Assembly (NCBI GenBank): GCA_035528995.1
Contig: DATKXO010000069.1
Span: 1 to 43,557, forward strand
Length of the DNA: 43,557 nucleotides
From: DATKXO01 sp035528995
GTDB lineage: Bacteria > Planctomycetota > Phycisphaerae > UBA1845
Direction of reading: 5' to 3'
Positions 42,914 through 43,557 of the stretch are shown in pieces. Below the pieces are notes generated by a model. That model was given only the letters and a program-made list of their open reading frames with translations. It was not told where the DNA came from and ran no database searches. Position numbers and translations under genes: made by a program. How positions within the stretch are numbered: position 1 is the first letter of the stretch; each line of letters begins with the position of its first letter.

Positions 42914-43217
42914 CCGACCAAACCTCGGATTGGTCGTACGCGTACCGAACCGAGCCGCGACCGTGAGGGGGCGGACGCTTGCCGGTGCCCTGTCCTCGCG
43001 CAGCGACGACGTGGGATGGGATGGGCGGTCACCGGAAGAGTGTGCGCGTACTCATCCTTTCCCCAGCCTCTGCTTCGCAAAGGATGGGGCACCCGCGCCA
43101 AGTCACTCTGTGGGTGCCGCGCCCGGTCAACTGGCGCTTTTGCGCTGGCCGGCTTGCCAACTCGCCGGCGCCTAGCGACTATCCCGCCGCATGCGTGACC
43201 GAGCGCTCCCTGCTCGA
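42914..43217. other. Convergent spacer with an inverted repeat
   Basis: This 304-base gap separates the permease (plus) and PEP-CTERM (minus) genes. It includes CATCCTTT (43053-43060) pairing with AAAGGATG (43079-43086) around an 18-base loop. The place is right for termination, but no T-tract follows on either strand. No gene was seen. Confidence 0.4.
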
Positions 43218-43557
43218 CTAGCGACGACGACGCATCATCACCAGCAGTAGCCCGGTGCCGAACAGCGCCAGCGTGCTTGGCTCAGGGGTCTCGATCGCAA
43301 AGGCATGCACTCCGGCGAAAACCGCACCAGAGGCGGTGGTCATCATCGGCGGGCTGCCGATGTCCGGAGAGTTGGAGCCCACTATGACGGCGTCCGACGA
43401 GGTGTAGAACCACTGGCCGGCAATCGTGGTCGACCAGGTGCCCCCGCCGCCCGTGAACGTCGTGTTGGCCACGATTTGCAGCAGGGCGGTCTGCGGAGGC
43501 ATGAACGGCGGGTCGGGACAGTGGATCGTCCAAATGTAGTTGCCGGCAACGGGGAAT
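43218..43557 (-). CDS. PEP-CTERM sorting domain protein, N-terminus outside window
   Basis: The frame reads continuously from the right edge to the stop at 43218, giving 112 residues of the C-terminal part. It ends in the sorting signal TPEPSTLALFGTGLLLVM followed by MRRRR: the PEP motif, a hydrophobic helix and a basic tail. The upstream part is beta-rich, with Gly, Thr and Ser repeats (TTFTGGGGTWSTTIAGQW) typical of surface proteins. The internal ATG at 43502 is not a true start, because the coding continues without stop to the edge. Together with the protein at 31301-32059 it implies an exosortase system elsewhere in the genome. The N-terminal signal peptide and the gene's true length are unseen. 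Confidence 0.85.
   Translation of the reverse strand, partial: FPVAGNYIWTIHCPDPPFMPPQTALLQIVANTTFTGGGGTWSTTIAGQWFYTSSDAVIVGSNSPDIGSPPMMTTASGAVFAGVHAFAIETPEPSTLALFGTGLLLVMMRRRR

Noticed and set aside
1..43557. tRNA, rRNA, CRISPR, insertion sequence or prophage
   Set aside because: I saw no cloverleaf-type sequence, spaced direct repeat array, transposase or phage structural gene.

Overview
The window is GC-rich bacterial chromosome from a Planctomycetota-like organism, probably of the Phycisphaerae type. I infer this from two PEP-CTERM proteins, a large Ser/Thr kinase with C-terminal TPR repeats, a DUF2752 protein, tandem glycosyltransferases, several alkaline-phosphatase-superfamily enzymes and many planctomycete-style lipoproteins. 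There is no rRNA, tRNA, insertion sequence, CRISPR array or phage module. It looks like an ordinary chromosomal stretch, not an island. No database search was possible, so family names come from motifs read in the translations.

Layout. 1-275: 5' part of a DUF2752 membrane protein (minus strand), cut by the window edge. 436-4025: a near-consensus promoter and an sdhCAB operon (di-heme b558-type succinate dehydrogenase/fumarate reductase). 4158-6486: secreted transglutaminase-like protein and a lipoprotein. 6496-8780: tandem GT2 glycosyltransferase, then a GNAT acetyltransferase running away from it. 8819-13305 (minus): sulfatase-fold lipoprotein, xseB, xseA and a dihydroorotate-dehydrogenase-like protein. 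13525-17185 (plus): hemL, a four-helix membrane protein and a VKOR-DsbA fusion. 17160-18842: type I phosphodiesterase-like protein (minus). 18998-19774: thyX. 19847-23249: glycosidase-like, endonuclease/exonuclease/phosphatase and SGNH proteins. 23374-26267: arfB coupled to a TPR kinase. 26553-29192: lipoprotein, then polysaccharide deacetylase plus methyltransferase. 29193-29769: non-coding stretch with a strong stem-loop and a terminator. 29770-32529: nitrilase, PEP-CTERM protein and a double CDGSH protein. 32560-35300: enlarged prepilin peptidase, LapA-like protein and OmpA-type lipoprotein, closed by a terminator. 35543-38170: isocitrate/isopropylmalate-family dehydrogenase, an unrecognised gene and an MsrB lipoprotein. 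38749-42913: a 47-residue membrane peptide and an ABC ATPase/permease pair. 43218 to the end: C-terminal part of a second PEP-CTERM protein.

How the genes work together. Central metabolism is represented by sdhCAB and the isocitrate-dehydrogenase-like gene; housekeeping by hemL, thyX, xseAB and arfB. Much of the rest concerns the cell envelope: oxidative folding and repair (VKOR-DsbA, MsrB), surface glycans (GT2, deacetylase, methyltransferase, SGNH), PEP-CTERM substrates for an exosortase that must lie elsewhere, pilin processing and export by the ABC pair. I see no obvious new multi-gene system. The least explained signals are the candidate structured RNA near 29546-29683, the split prepilin peptidase, the two enzyme-like proteins with substituted catalytic residues, and the 740-base non-coding stretch before the first PEP-CTERM gene.
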